A DNA stretch of 64,000 nucleotides from Polytrichum commune (GCA_950295325.1 OX485804.1:4092001-4156000), one strand, 5' to 3'. Shown: positions 23,463 through 34,690, counted from the first letter of the stretch. Program-made: numbers and translations. The notes: generated by a model not told the origin, from the letters alone.

Positions 23463-25040
23463 CTAGAAACTCGTAAAAGATGATTATAACAAATTTTGTA
23501 AACATGAGCTTGTGAGAATCTCAGAGTGCCTATTAGATCCATGTATCTGCTTCCTCTCAAATATAATTCATGAATCATGACCAACCTATTTAATGGAATT
23601 CTTGTCTAAGAACATCGATTCCACCAAGTTTACACAACATTGGATCAAGCATGGATGTGAGCTCAATCCATCACCTACGCATGTGAGGCCAAACCTAAAA
23701 TTTGACGTCATGGATGTGAACGTGCTCATGAAGGCTCAAAGCCTTACCCGGGCCCCAGAGCGCGTGCACGAGTGCCCAAAATTTTTATAGCACAGCTGCT
23801 TAACTCCAAATCGCAAGCATTCACCTTTGACATGAGGAATCATACTGTCCTATTGACATGATTTTTTTCCTCTTTTTCTCTTTGTCTTGTTTCCTAAAGC
23901 TCTTCTTTTACTCTTTTTTTTCTTTTTCTTTTTTGATGTGATAGGAAGACTTGGTACCTTACTGTGTCAAGATGCATGGTTTTGCACGCGTCAAGCACGG
24001 GTTTTGCACTGCTCATCGATCAAGTCCACTCCTAGTGCCCCCATTTTTAAAGCAAACATTTCGACCCCTCTAAGAAATTTGTCAACTTCATCTATCTCCC
24101 TTGTACCTTCACAAACTATCAGGCTTTTGCACGTGTTCCAAGCAGAAAACATGTTCTGCAACCAGATGCACAAAGGTGTAGTTACTGAAAGCACTTTACT
24201 CCACGATGCATATCTTGTTCCATACTCCATGCATGCCTATATATACAAGAATGTTTCGCAAGTGGTTTTCATTGCGGTTGGGTCGTGCTTCTGGAACTGC
24301 AAAGTTTGCCTCAGCAGCTGGATTCAGGAGTTGGTGTATGTACCTCTTTGTGTTGGAGGTAAATTCTTGAGCCAATGTGCTGTTTCATCACCAAATTCAT
24401 GAATACTTAGAGTATACGTAACCACCTCCTGAAAGGAAGGCAATACTTCTTATCATTCATCATGGACATTGGGCTCAGATTCGAGTCAGTGCGTGAGCAA
24501 TGTTGTATTTTTTCCTTTTTTAACTTGAAGTGTTAAAACATAATTTGCCCAGGTGCTCCAAGGTACCAGGTGATCAATGTGTCTTTCATTTCATTGCAGC
24601 ATGGTGCATGTTGAATGAGTGCAATGTGCTACACTAAATATGATATTTAGTATCATATGTGTCACTAAATATGATTTTTATTGCCATTCTTACATGGTTT
24701 CGGCTTCTTTGTAGTGTTTGTGTTGAATGTAGTGTCAATCTCATAGGGCTCATAGATTAGCAAGTAAAACTTTAACTTCGAATATTTTGTTGGGGGCACC
24801 AGCCTTGTATACGCTATTGCATAAGTCATAGAACGTATACCGATGCCTTTACTTTTATGGACCTTTGTCAATTCAAAGCGTAGTTCAATGATGCCCCAGG
24901 TATGACCATTAGAAAGAATCCACAACTTAATTGAGACAATAGCATGTTGGCAAAGAGACTCTAGGATGCATGCTACATTGTTAGCAAACATGAAAGGTGT
25001 TAACCTTTTTAGTAGTTCGGTGTTATATTACAAAGTTGAG
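23463..25040. other. No gene recognised
   Basis: A 171-residue plus-strand frame (23887-24402) and an opposing frame (23991-24230) are open, but neither shows a known domain. The plus frame begins in a low-complexity Leu/Phe run. Confidence 0.4.
24630..24678. repeat. Fragment related to the TA-type MITE at 52336-52625
   Basis: It reads TACACTAAATATGATATTTA followed shortly by GTCACTAAATATGATTTT. This is the same terminal sequence as the 52.3-kb MITE. Only one end is seen, or the interior has been lost. Confidence 0.6.
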
Positions 25041-25049
25041 TGAAATAGG

Positions 25050-25679
25050 TATGAGATTCAACCACTTCAGCAAATGGTGACAAGCAGTTGGACAATATTT
25101 TTGACAATGTGTTAGGGAGATAGTTTTGTGTTTGGTAGGCCACTCTTCAGAGGTGGCATGCGTTAGCCAATCCAATCATCATTGTTGATTTTTGAGCCTA
25201 GAATGATTAGCATATTTTGAGCACATGGTCCAATGAATCTCTTCTAAACACAACACAACTTTTTGGTGTTCATTCTTAGATTCACACCTAATCACATACC
25301 GCTCAAATATAGGTGTCCAGATTATTGCTGTGTTCGCTTTAGGCACGTAGTCTACCTTCTGTGAAATGTGTCTGAGATTCAACCACTGAATCTGCAAATG
25401 GTGGTGTAAAGCGGCTTGACAATGCGTTGGCAAATCATGTGGTGGTCAGAGATGGCAGGAGTCAACCGATCCACATCTTGGCTTCCATCCATGTTGGCAA
25501 ATTTCTTGTTGCTCGTGATCTCCTCCACATTTGAAAGTGCAATATGGGGGACCACCAATTGCTCTGTTCAATTTAGGCATGTAGTCTACCTTATGTGAAA
25601 TGTCTCTGAAATTCAACCGCTTCTGCAAATGGTGTAAAGTAGTTTGACAATATGTTGGCAAATTATGTGGTGTTCAGAG
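25050..25679. repeat. Tandem duplications of the haloperoxidase-like gene's 5' region
   Basis: Three successive, progressively diverged units contain GATTCAACC(A/G)CT, GCAAATGGTG and TTGACAATRTGTTGG-like blocks at about 25050, 25370 and 25610. The second unit also includes the start codon and leader of the gene. Units are roughly 240-310 bp. The unit nearest the gene is the functional 5' end. Confidence 0.8.
25452..25598 (+). pseudogene. Duplicated, truncated leader of the haloperoxidase-like gene
   Basis: ATG at 25452 opens MAGVNRSTSWLPSMLANFLL and ends at TGA 25598 after 48 residues. It matches, nearly residue for residue, the first 40 residues of the intact gene starting 25680 (MAGVDQRSTTWLPCCRLAFL). 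It then runs into the next tandem unit and stops. It would encode only a signal peptide if translated. It could act as an upstream ORF if transcription begins above it. Confidence 0.75.
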
Positions 25680-27113
25680 ATGGCAGGAGTCGACCAAAGA
25701 TCCACAACTTGGCTGCCATGCTGCAGGTTGGCATTCTTGTTGCTCATGATCGCCTCCACAGTTGAAAGTACATTATTATCGGGGACCACCAATGTCGCTT
25801 TGGAATGGAACATGCTATTCTCGCAAGTGTATTGTGCCACTAAGGGTTCTTCCGTCGAACCAAACATCATTCTTGCCCAACTGAACTTGGCTCAATGGCA
25901 TGCCCTCATAGCCCTCAACGACACAGGGTATTGCACCACCCAAGAGGCAGTGGTTATATTTGCAAGCCACAAAGTGTTGGCATCTTACTTCCCCTTTTAC
26001 ACAGACGCACTGATCGACCCTCTCCTGTTAACCCAGATCAACAAACTTCAGTTAACCGAGTCTCAAGAGAAACTCGGGAAGCGGTTGGGAGAAGCTGTAG
26101 CAATTTCCCTCATCAAAAAGAAACGAACTGCAAGGGAATTCTCTCTACAAGCTGTCAAAGCTGCGTTGAATGCCAACGCAGGTGACCCTGTTCCAGGGAT
26201 ATACAGATACTTGAACAACACGCCAGCCGGGAGAGATGCCCAGGTTTTGATTTTCCATAACATTGCGATTGCGAGACCTTATGTGGTGCCCGATCCGATT
26301 GACTTCATAGCGACTTACTTGAGCAATTTAAAGCCACCTGCAGTGCCCTCACAAGAGTGGGATCAACAGTATGATTTGCTTGTCAATATTGGTCGAAGTG
26401 ACTTTCCGGGACGCACACAAGAAATGAATGAGATCGCCGCTTTCCATGCTTGTCCAAAAGTGAACAACACCTTCTGCATTCCGGAGCTTCGGTGGTTAGC
26501 TACAATTTACGCCACATTGCCACAAAGAACATCCCTGTATGACACCGTAACTTTGCTTGCGAAGATTAGTGTGGCGTTTCACGATGCTCTGATTGTGTTG
26601 ACGACTTTGCAATATGGATTCTGGTTCTGGCGTCCCGAGATGGCGTTCAAGGCTGGAGATCCTCACCATGCTCCATACCCTAATTGGACGCCTTACCTTA
26701 TGACACCCCCACACGCAGAGTTCCCTAGTGGCACCGTCACAACCGAGTCTTGTGGGGCTGCTGTTCTGCAAACATTTTTCGGAGGAAATGTTGGCCCTTT
26801 CACAATTGGTGGAGGTGGAGTATACGGATCGGGGTGTGCTAACTTCACTGGTACTCCAGTTATTGCGAGGACTTTTAGCTCATTCTCGGATCAGGTGAGG
26901 GACGCTCAGCTCGGTCGGATGTATGCAGGTGCTCACTACAACATCTCTGTCACGGATGCTGTTACTGTGGGTACCATGGTTGCTGATTACGTGGAAAAAT
27001 ATTGGACTCGGACCACACCCTCCGGTGTGTTGCCAGATACCACTTACTTGAATGTCTTTGCACAAACTCCCAAGGCAGCAGGACAATTTAATCCCATTAG
27101 ATTTGAGTTATGA
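25680..27113 (+). CDS. Secreted vanadium haloperoxidase/PAP2-like protein
   Basis: Single exon, 477 residues. The start was chosen at ATG 25680 (AGAGATGGC context); the frame also holds an ATG at 25665. Residues about 9-33 form a hydrophobic leader, so the protein probably enters the secretory pathway. The body follows the PAP2/vanadium-dependent haloperoxidase fold: FWRPEMAF at 315-322, TPPHAEFPSG ending at 351, and GRMYAGAHY at 412-420. Family members bind vanadate and oxidise halides with peroxide, or act as phosphatases. Here Arg318, Ser350-Gly351, Arg413 and His419 are kept, with Arg-His spacing of 6 as in chloroperoxidase. The usual Lys seven residues before the first Arg is Gln311, and the catalytic His after PSG is Thr352. 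Activity is therefore doubtful or altered. The gene is intronless and looks richer in G+C than its flanks. Its 5' end is tandemly duplicated upstream. Confidence 0.88.
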   Translation: MAGVDQRSTTWLPCCRLAFLLLMIASTVESTLLSGTTNVALEWNMLFSQVYCATKGSSVEPNIILAQLNLAQWHALIALNDTGYCTTQEAVVIFASHKVLASYFPFYTDALIDPLLLTQINKLQLTESQEKLGKRLGEAVAISLIKKKRTAREFSLQAVKAALNANAGDPVPGIYRYLNNTPAGRDAQVLIFHNIAIARPYVVPDPIDFIATYLSNLKPPAVPSQEWDQQYDLLVNIGRSDFPGRTQEMNEIAAFHACPKVNNTFCIPELRWLATIYATLPQRTSLYDTVTLLAKISVAFHDALIVLTTLQYGFWFWRPEMAFKAGDPHHAPYPNWTPYLMTPPHAEFPSGTVTTESCGAAVLQTFFGGNVGPFTIGGGGVYGSGCANFTGTPVIARTFSSFSDQVRDAQLGRMYAGAHYNISVTDAVTVGTMVADYVEKYWTRTTPSGVLPDTTYLNVFAQTPKAAGQFNPIRFEL

Positions 27114-29424
27114 GCATTCATGAGGTTCCTGCAGATCTCGGGTTTAGGTTATCTATTTTAGAATAATGTGGCAAGTTGCAGTACTAGCTGGTGGTGATAA
27201 GTGGGTTTAAATGTAATGTAATTTTCCACTTACGATCAAACCATGGGCCTGTGAATAGTTGTTGCAGAATACATATTCTACCTCTTTTACACGCACAGAC
27301 ATTTTCCTCTTTAGAGAGATTGTCATGTTGATGCCAGCACTTGAGCATGAAGTGTTGATGATTAGACTCTCAGTAGACAGAGCTCGAGTGATACCAATCT
27401 GAAAATGTTGCCTCACAGTCGACATCAATACACACTGTTGACTATAATAAGTTACCTATATGTTTTCTCTCTGAAGGGTTTCGTGTGTGACTCTAGCTGC
27501 AATCTTGGTCTGCTCTTTGCTTGTAAAGCGACACTTACGTCAGATACAGCTATGAGTTAGCAAGCATCAACACAAAATGGCAAGCATGAAAGAAGTTTGA
27601 TTAAGTTCTTACTGAGTCCAAGGCTCTTGGCTTGTGAGGCAACTAATTGAACTTACATTTTGGGCAAGTTTTGAGATTGATCTGCTTTACATCCGAAAGC
27701 TTCATTTGAATGTGGATTTTGTAAATATAAACTGAATTCTTGCTGGTTAGGTATTATGGAAGTGGGCAATGCCAAAACAAGAATACGAAGTCAAGTTCTA
27801 CAACTTCGTACTTATTACTCTACTCTAATTCAACAAGATAAATCGTATTAATTTGTAAGCGATAGCCATGAGGGTACAAATCACTTCATTTAGCAAGTCA
27901 AATGCATTCATTCAGCAAGTCAAATGTGTTCATTCAGCAAGTAAAACGTGTCATAAAGGGATTGTTTAAGAGGTTGTAGATCTTGGATGGTTACAGATGT
28001 TTGAGAAAAAATGTGAATAGTGCATGGTTCATTGAGATGGAGTGCAGACTCGTGCACGACAATACAGATGAATAATTGTTGAAACATAAACTTGTCTCCT
28101 CATCAAGCCAACTAAGGTATTTTATTGCATTTCATCAAGCATCGTACATTCAATGTCAAATTTTGCTGTAGATATCACTTTGAATCAGCACTGCACATTG
28201 ACGAAATAGAAAAATTGTGACTTCCAAAGAGTACTTCAACCACAGCCACTTTCAAAATTGGTTCGATAGACTAGGTGATCTATGCGTACTCACAATGTAG
28301 AGTGAGTAACAAGTTGCAAGTGCAACATGGGCGTATTCCTCTTTTTGTTGAATCTTGAGCCACTGACATTAAGAGCCACACTTATAAAGGACCTACCCAA
28401 TCCATCATTTCTGTTGTACTGGAAGGTCCAATCTTCCTCGGCTCTCCCAGACAGCAACCTCATTGTCACAGTGAAAAGCTGCAGCTCCTTGTTGCTATGT
28501 GTCGTTTAGGTCATTTTGGGCTGGCATGTAGATAACAACCATGTTTGCTAATACAAACACTGCTTCACATCACATATTACATGTCCTGCAACGGATAGAT
28601 CAGTGGAGAAAGCAATACAGATCTTTGGAAAAAGGAGAACGGACATAACTTCTCCATTTTTGAAGTGCTAGCCCCCACCTTTTTACTGAAGAGCGTGATG
28701 TCAAAAACAAAGAGACATAACAGGTTTAGAGGTCCCCAATAATATCTTCATTTTTTATAATATTTTAACGATATGCAGACCACTGGTACTATTTTCACCT
28801 TGCCAATGTGGCTGCAGATGAATACTTGCAGAGAGTTCTTACAAGAGCAATAGATGTAAAAACCAAAGAAATTTGCAATTTAGCACCTATCCAGTGAAAT
28901 GTGAATGAAGGTGAATGTTAAAAGGATGCTGAGGTGATATTTCCATGAAATCCTGGCTACAGCAGTGATTCAAAAGTGCATCCCTAATCATTTGGCTGGA
29001 GGAGGTGTTGAATCATCAACGACTCATGAAAACATCCCCAGGAACTTCAACAAACCCCTCCTTGCTTCATTGATCAGTCCACTCTGAAGAATAGTTGAAT
29101 TTTTTTTTACGAAAGTCACTTCGAAGCTACAATCTGGCACCTATCTTACAATGTTCTTACTCTATGGCATAACCTCGCCATTGAAAATATGAATGAAATT
29201 GAAAAAAAGAGAATAGGTGCAGATTGCAGAAGTATGATGGCTTTACAGAGGTGCACTGCATTGCATTGCTAATTATCTGGCAGCAGCAGGTGTTCAACTA
29301 CTGAAGACAGGCGGATGAAAAGTATTTGGCAAATGTACTTATATGTTGGAGTGCATGATGGCATTCTTACAGTGTTGGTTTCAGATAATTATTGGTGTTG
29401 TCAGGAATTAAGCAGGGTACCAAC
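27114..29424. other. Intergenic region between two convergent genes
   Basis: No further gene is recognised. It includes a three-copy 22-bp repeat at 27887-27946. A diverged duplication lies at about 28880-29030 and 29140-29320, both with GCACCTATC and GGAGGTGTT(G/C)AA-like or CAGGTGTTCAAC blocks. Some of this is 3' UTR of the two flanking genes. Confidence 0.5.
27887..27946. repeat. Three-copy 22-bp tandem repeat
   Basis: The unit CATTCAGCAAGTCAAATGTG occurs three times with small differences (CATTTAGC in the first, GTAAAACG in the third). Confidence 0.8.
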
Positions 29425-30408
29425 TTAGGGGTATTGAGGATGGCCCATGAGAGTATAGGAGGGAAGGTCCTGAACAGAATGGACATCATCCAGCATCATC
29501 TCTTTCTCAAGTTGTCTCCGAGTAGCTTGAAGTACAGCATTAAACTCCATATATGAAGCACCCATGGCCAACCACTGGGCATCCATCATCTGAAAAGCAA
29601 CGCAGTAGAGCATGTCAAATGCATTCTCATCAGCAGCCAACACGTTGAAGAAGGCCGCCACTGATGAAGAATTCGGCTTCGCAGCGCGGAGGTCCAGCAT
29701 TTGGATGAGCATGAAGGTGATGTTGAGGCCAGCAACTGCAAATGGATACTCCCATTCAGCTCTCCTACCCTGCTGCTTGAGCAAAAGTTTCTGAAACTGC
29801 GCAGGAAACTTTTGAGCAAAGAACAGCAAATTCTCCAGGGATATGAATCCTCCCCCTCGAAAATCAGTGGCAGGGTCATTCCCCTGCCACCCCATGTCCT
29901 TCCACTGCGGTGACACAAGGCCAGGCATGACCCTATCTGGGAATGCAGCTCGCCATAAAGCCCGTAGTGCATCCTGATGCTGTGAGGATGACCCATCAAA
30001 TGGAATGGCCAGCCGTTGCTGCAACTTCTCCAGCCTCTCTTCCTGCAATGGGGAGAGATAGATTGAACTTCTCTGATCCCCCGCAGCCCCATTGTTATGG
30101 TTCCTCCCAAGCATGGCCATAACCAAATTGTTGCCAACAACAAGGAACCACTGTGCCCACTGTGCAAGTAGCTTCGAGAGATTGCGTCCCCAAGCTTGCT
30201 CCTCTCTGCTCCGGCTCCTTGTCTCCTCTCTTGATCTCCAGTGGTAATCCTCTTCGTCACTGCCACGGCTTGACTCCTCGTAGTCCCCGAGTAGAGGCTC
30301 ACTTAACCCTTCCAATGGTGATGCCTCCTCTCGCTCAAACCTCCAGCCTCCTCCCCCGCCTACATCTTCGTGGCGAATTCTTCTCCTCAGAGACCCAGAT
30401 TCCATCAT
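29425..30408 (-). CDS. ELMO domain-containing protein, plant type, single exon
   Basis: The frame opens with two Met codons at 30408 and 30405 and gives 327 residues, about the length of plant ELMO proteins. Residues 1-75 are acidic and Arg/Ser-rich, likely disordered. Residues 115-320 are the ELMO/CED-12 domain: GLVSPQWKDMGWQGNDP (163-179), TDFRGGGFISLENLLFFAQK (181-200), WEYPFAVAGLNITFMLIQML (219-238) and QWLAMGASYMEFN (278-290). Animal ELMOD proteins act as GAPs for Arf-family GTPases; plant members are little characterised, so this role is inferred. Flowering-plant relatives usually have several introns, so an uninterrupted frame suggests a retrocopy or lineage-specific intron loss. No A-tail or frame damage is visible, which argues for a working gene. 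The 5' side contains a telo-box-like ATTAGGGTTT at about 30464-30473. Confidence 0.92.
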   Translation of the reverse strand: MMESGSLRRRIRHEDVGGGGGWRFEREEASPLEGLSEPLLGDYEESSRGSDEEDYHWRSREETRSRSREEQAWGRNLSKLLAQWAQWFLVVGNNLVMAMLGRNHNNGAAGDQRSSIYLSPLQEERLEKLQQRLAIPFDGSSSQHQDALRALWRAAFPDRVMPGLVSPQWKDMGWQGNDPATDFRGGGFISLENLLFFAQKFPAQFQKLLLKQQGRRAEWEYPFAVAGLNITFMLIQMLDLRAAKPNSSSVAAFFNVLAADENAFDMLYCVAFQMMDAQWLAMGASYMEFNAVLQATRRQLEKEMMLDDVHSVQDLPSYTLMGHPQYP

Positions 30409-30929
30409 CTCGTAACACCGACCTTAACCCTGGTCCCTCGTCCACAAACCTTCACTCCCAAACCCTAATTCCAACAAACGCACGGTAACGTATTTCTTTG
30501 CTTGCTGCCGATTTTTCCAAACCTTTACACTGCCCATGCGTTGCAAAACTCTCCTATTCTAAGCAATTTTGCAAAGAACATCATCATCATCATCTGCGTC
30601 ACATTGAAAATTCAAACTGAGTTGGTTGGCCTATGATGCAAGAACTGCACTGCACTGCAGCCACCTTCACAAATTGACCTCAACTGAAGCAATGAGCTAA
30701 TTGAAGGAGACTGAAGTCGACCGCATTCTAGGTTCATGCTATTTGGAGGAATTTCACAATTCGAAGGTTCTTTCTACTTGCAAATCAAGTCCAAGTGAAA
30801 AAATACTCACAGTAATTTATCATGCGGTTATTTAGCTACATAAATTAGGAGGTGCGAACATCAATGCAACAGCATATGATATGATAGGATATGATCCAAT
30901 TCATGCAAACACATGAGAAACACGCAACA

Positions 30930-31140
30930 AACCTACATCTTCTTCGTGGCGATTCTTCTCGTCAGGGTACCATCATCTCCAACACCAGACTTCAATACCT
31001 TTAACTCACTCACACGAGCTTAAAACCTAATCCGACAATGCATGGTGAAGTATTCCTTTGCTTCTAACTGCCAAAAACTCTACAGCATCGACGCTTCCTC
31101 TCAAAATTTCTCCAAATCTAACCTCAAAAACTCTTGCAAG
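30930..31140 (-). pseudogene. Decayed duplicate of the ELMO gene's first codons and 5' UTR
   Basis: The segment parallels 30358-30580. Both contain CTACATCTTC(TTC)GTGGCGA, ATTCTTCTC(C/G)TCAG, CATCATCTC, and later TTCCTTTGCTT-like blocks. In the duplicate the coding strand reads ATGATGGTACCCTGA, so the frame stops after four codons. It is a tandem duplication of the promoter-proximal part, with about 570 bp offset. Confidence 0.72.
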
Positions 31141-33620
31141 GGGAAAAATTCGAGCAGAGCGCAAGAACTAAAGCAGATTAAAGTCACAAAAGAAAACCTA
31201 AGTCCACCTCCAACTCGTGACAGAAGTTGAAGCAGAAGCAGGGAACGGTTATAATCGCAGAGAGGAATTGAGAGCAATACTGTTGTTTGTTCTGAATGGA
31301 TGTTGCGTGTGCGTGATGGCCAAGCAAATGTTTGGAGGAAGCGCAGAGGAATAGCATCATCAAAGTGGCTTCCGTTTGCTTTCCCAATGCTCACCTTGCT
31401 TGCTTGCTTGCTTTCTCCGAACTCACTCACGCGCCTTTGACTCTCCTTAATCGGACACCTATTTGTGTAGTACCTATATGGCAAGGCTTGGAGTTGAGAG
31501 CGGACACGTGAACGACACGTGTCATACCCAGATTGGACTATGTTCTCAGAATATGAACATTGTTCTAGGTTCAACAGTTTGATAACATACTTGGAAGTGT
31601 TTATATGTGATCATTTAATGAGAAAGAGAATCTTTATATTGGCCTCTTGAAGCTTGAAATGAGAATCTTCGTGATTAGGAACTGCAAACCAGAGGGAGAC
31701 AATCTCCAATCCAATTCGACCAAAAGTTTATGTGAAGTCTCCCACGATAAGGTCACATACTTTACTTTACTGTGACTTTAGTGAGTCCCACCACTTTGGT
31801 TCCAACTTCTAATATCTACGAAGCCAAAAAGGAGTTTGCAACCATTTATAAACATCAATTTCTCGAGGGGAAATCATTTATCTACAGTTTTGTTTTTATG
31901 TTTCTTTTCAAACTCAAAATTTGTAAACTTCTACATTTCTCAGTGAATAAATCAATGGAGATAATTTATTAGACTTGCTTTGTTTGGTGGACCTTGAACT
32001 GGTTGGACCCTTCAAATTTTCCTTTGTTACAAAATTTATTACAAATGAGGAAAGTTGAACAAGATCAGTGACATGATAATATTCCCCTTTTCCCATTAAG
32101 TCATAGAACTCATACCCTAAACTAATCTAAGCAAAGCTTACTTTTAAGCAATGTTGATGTATCATATGCTCAATCGTATTGATGTTCACATATTTCAGTA
32201 TCTACTTGAAACAAGAAAAAAAAAAACCCAACAAATTGGCATAATTGAGAACAAAAGTGAATGTGAAGTGGTATATTTGGGGGGGGGGGGGGATGGCCAT
32301 GAATTTTGGATCATTTGAGGCGAGAGAATGAAGAATGTTTCAATTCTTCAACTTCCAAGTTAGTTACATACTTTATTGACAATTTCACTTTAGGAAATCC
32401 CAATTGATTGCTTACTTACTAAGTGGAAGTGAACATATATATTGGATTTTGGGCCTTGAAGTTGAGGTGCACTCAATATGGTTTTTGTGGACTAGGCAGC
32501 CTTGAAGAATGCAAGGACAACTTTTTTTTGAAGTTGGGATGGGTGGACATCGTTTTGTGGTCACGTTCAGAAAAGGATTTTTGGGACTACCCAAGGGCTA
32601 GGTAGCCCCAACCCTTATCCTATCAAGGGGGCCCTTCCTTAAAAAGCTCCTTGGGGGCGCTTTAATGTCAGGCAAGATCTACACTATAGGAATTGAGGTT
32701 CCTTATTAGTGCATTATTTTCTCCACGTATATAGTTTTATGATCTACCACAAGAATAGTTTTCATTTCCATGATCATAGATTTTACCCCTTCTGGTGATA
32801 GAGAACCGATGTTGAGAAATTGCGATTCCCATTGTGATTCTTCTTTTTGGACTGCTCATCCAAGCTTGTGGAGAGGTTTGTTACCTGGACATGGATTGTC
32901 TCAATAATCTCTCATAATATATCAACTCAATGTTGGTCTAACCCATGTGGGCCTATGTGGTCACTCTTCTTAATCAAACACCTATACTTGAGTGGTATAT
33001 GGCAAGGGCTTGTAGTCAAAATTGGATACCAAAAAGATTGCCATGTGTCATGATGAGATCAAACTATAAATAATGTGATCAAAATATATGAAACATTCTT
33101 GAGACTCATATCAATACAATTGGGAATGCCTATATGGTCACTTAAACAAAAAGTAGATTGGCATTTGCCACCTTGCCTAACCAATGCATTCCCCCCTCAT
33201 GCTAGATTTGAATCAAGTTCACCTAAGTTTGTGGTGTCTCACCCACCAAGATTGTGTGTATTGAATGAAGGATTTGGGCTCATAGGCTCGTTGTTGTAAG
33301 TATCCGTTCTCTAAAGAGTTGCCATATGGAGCCCTTTGAAATACTTGAATTGACCACAAGATGTCTTGTTTGGTAACCTCATACAAACATTTCCTAGAAC
33401 TCAAAGCTCCACAAATGTAAGGCGCATGGTCATGATATTTAGTTCATGCCAAGATAGAGTTGAACATATGTTGAGAAGATTCTACAAGTATTAGTATCCA
33501 TTGAGTTGCCAACTCAACATTTATAAGAGGGTCCACCTAACCGTATAGTGACAGATGCATTGCCATGTCATTACAACAATAGCTAGTAGATTCGAATTAC
33601 CATATTCCTGCTCATACACC
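31141..33620. other. No gene recognised
   Basis: A 157-residue minus-strand frame (31101-31574) overlaps the duplicated ELMO 5' region and has no known domain. G14 lies at 32279-32292. Other frames are short. Confidence 0.4.
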
Positions 33621-34063
33621 CTAAACTCCGTAATATCAACCTCCATAATGTCACTCACTCTCTAGTATCCGAAACCCTAGGGAACGGATGTTTGTAGTTC
33701 AAATCTCACTCCTTATTGTCACATTTCTCTCCCTAATATCATGAATTCATGTCAGTAATGCAAACCACCAAAGAAGTCAACCCACACCCTTGTATTGCGC
33801 CATGTGTCAATATGTGGAGTGCCACCTTCTTCTTCTTCTTCTTCTGCCACTTGTCGAATGTTGGTGCATGCATATGTCACATCGACCAGGAAGGGCAAGT
33901 GAAGTGGACCACACCACATCATTAAAATTTTGCACTTTGTGTTATTCCATAGTTGTCACATGCTACACTAATTCACTAGTATCACGCATCCATGTTGACA
34001 CTACAGAACTCCGTAATATCACGTGCACTTTGGTTGGCACAGGTGTGATACTACGGAGTTTAG
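33621..34063. mobile_element. TA-type MITE, about 443 bp
   Basis: The ends are CTAAACTCCGTAATATCA and, inverted, TGATACTACGGAGTTTAG, matching over 18 bp with one or two differences. Reading the outer TA as target gives a Tc1/mariner (Stowaway-like) pattern. The motif ACTCCGTAATATCAC is repeated internally at 34008-34022. A diverged copy of the right two thirds lies at about 55440-55735, inside another element. Confidence 0.78.
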
Positions 34064-34159
34064 ATGAGCTTTAGATTTAGTATAGTTCTTCAGCTTATAG
34101 ATAGATGCTCCGGTGTGCAGAGTCTGCAGACACAACCGTGAGAAGCTATGGCGTTCGAA

Positions 34160-34690
34160 TGCCGAAGTTATGATGATGCTTCCATGGTCGGATTCTGGGG
34201 CCAGGAACTGAAATTGCTTCCAAACCTCCTAACCTTATGGACGAAATTTTGTAGCACAACGTTCAAGCAGAACGTTTGCGAGTGTAGATTCGACTCAGCA
34301 TGCGCTTGGTGGACTAATAATGTACGATACTGTCACCTCTCTAATTCTGTAGCACATTTAGGGCAACGATAGTCGTCTTGGATAAGATTGCACCGGGATT
34401 CAAAGTAGGGTTACAGGCAGCATTATAGAGAGGAATTTCCACCATGAAGTCCCTGAGGTGCATGAATTTATGCCGCAGAAACTTTGCAGAATTGCATAAA
34501 TCAATGCAGAATCTATGCTTCGGTGGTCGGATGCTGTAGCCAAGAATTGAAGTTGCTTCAGAAACCTAGCTTTGTTGACGAAATTCTGTACCACAGTAAT
34601 CAAGCAGAATGTTTGCAATTGCAGAATCTCGGAAGCACGCACTTGGCCTACAATGCAGATTCGGTCAACTCCCTGATTAAGTAGCACCGG
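34160..34690. repeat. Diverged tandem duplication, about 200 bp each
   Basis: Segments 34160-34360 and 34510-34690 share GGTCGGAT(T)CTG, CCA(G)GAA(C)TGAA, TTGCTTC, GACGAAATT(T/C)TGTA and CAAGCAGAA(C/T)GTTTGC. A minus-strand frame of 163 residues (34400-34891) covers one copy but shows no known domain. Confidence 0.7.

Noticed and set aside
23887-24402. 171-residue plus-strand frame starting with a Leu/Phe run
   Set aside because: Low-complexity start, no recognised domain, opposing open frame, and no support from repeats.
26496-26771. Minus-strand frames under the haloperoxidase-like gene
   Set aside because: Antisense shadows of a well-supported coding sequence.
29586-30302. 238-residue frame overlapping the ELMO gene on the same strand
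   Set aside because: It is a shadow of the ELMO coding sequence in another frame.
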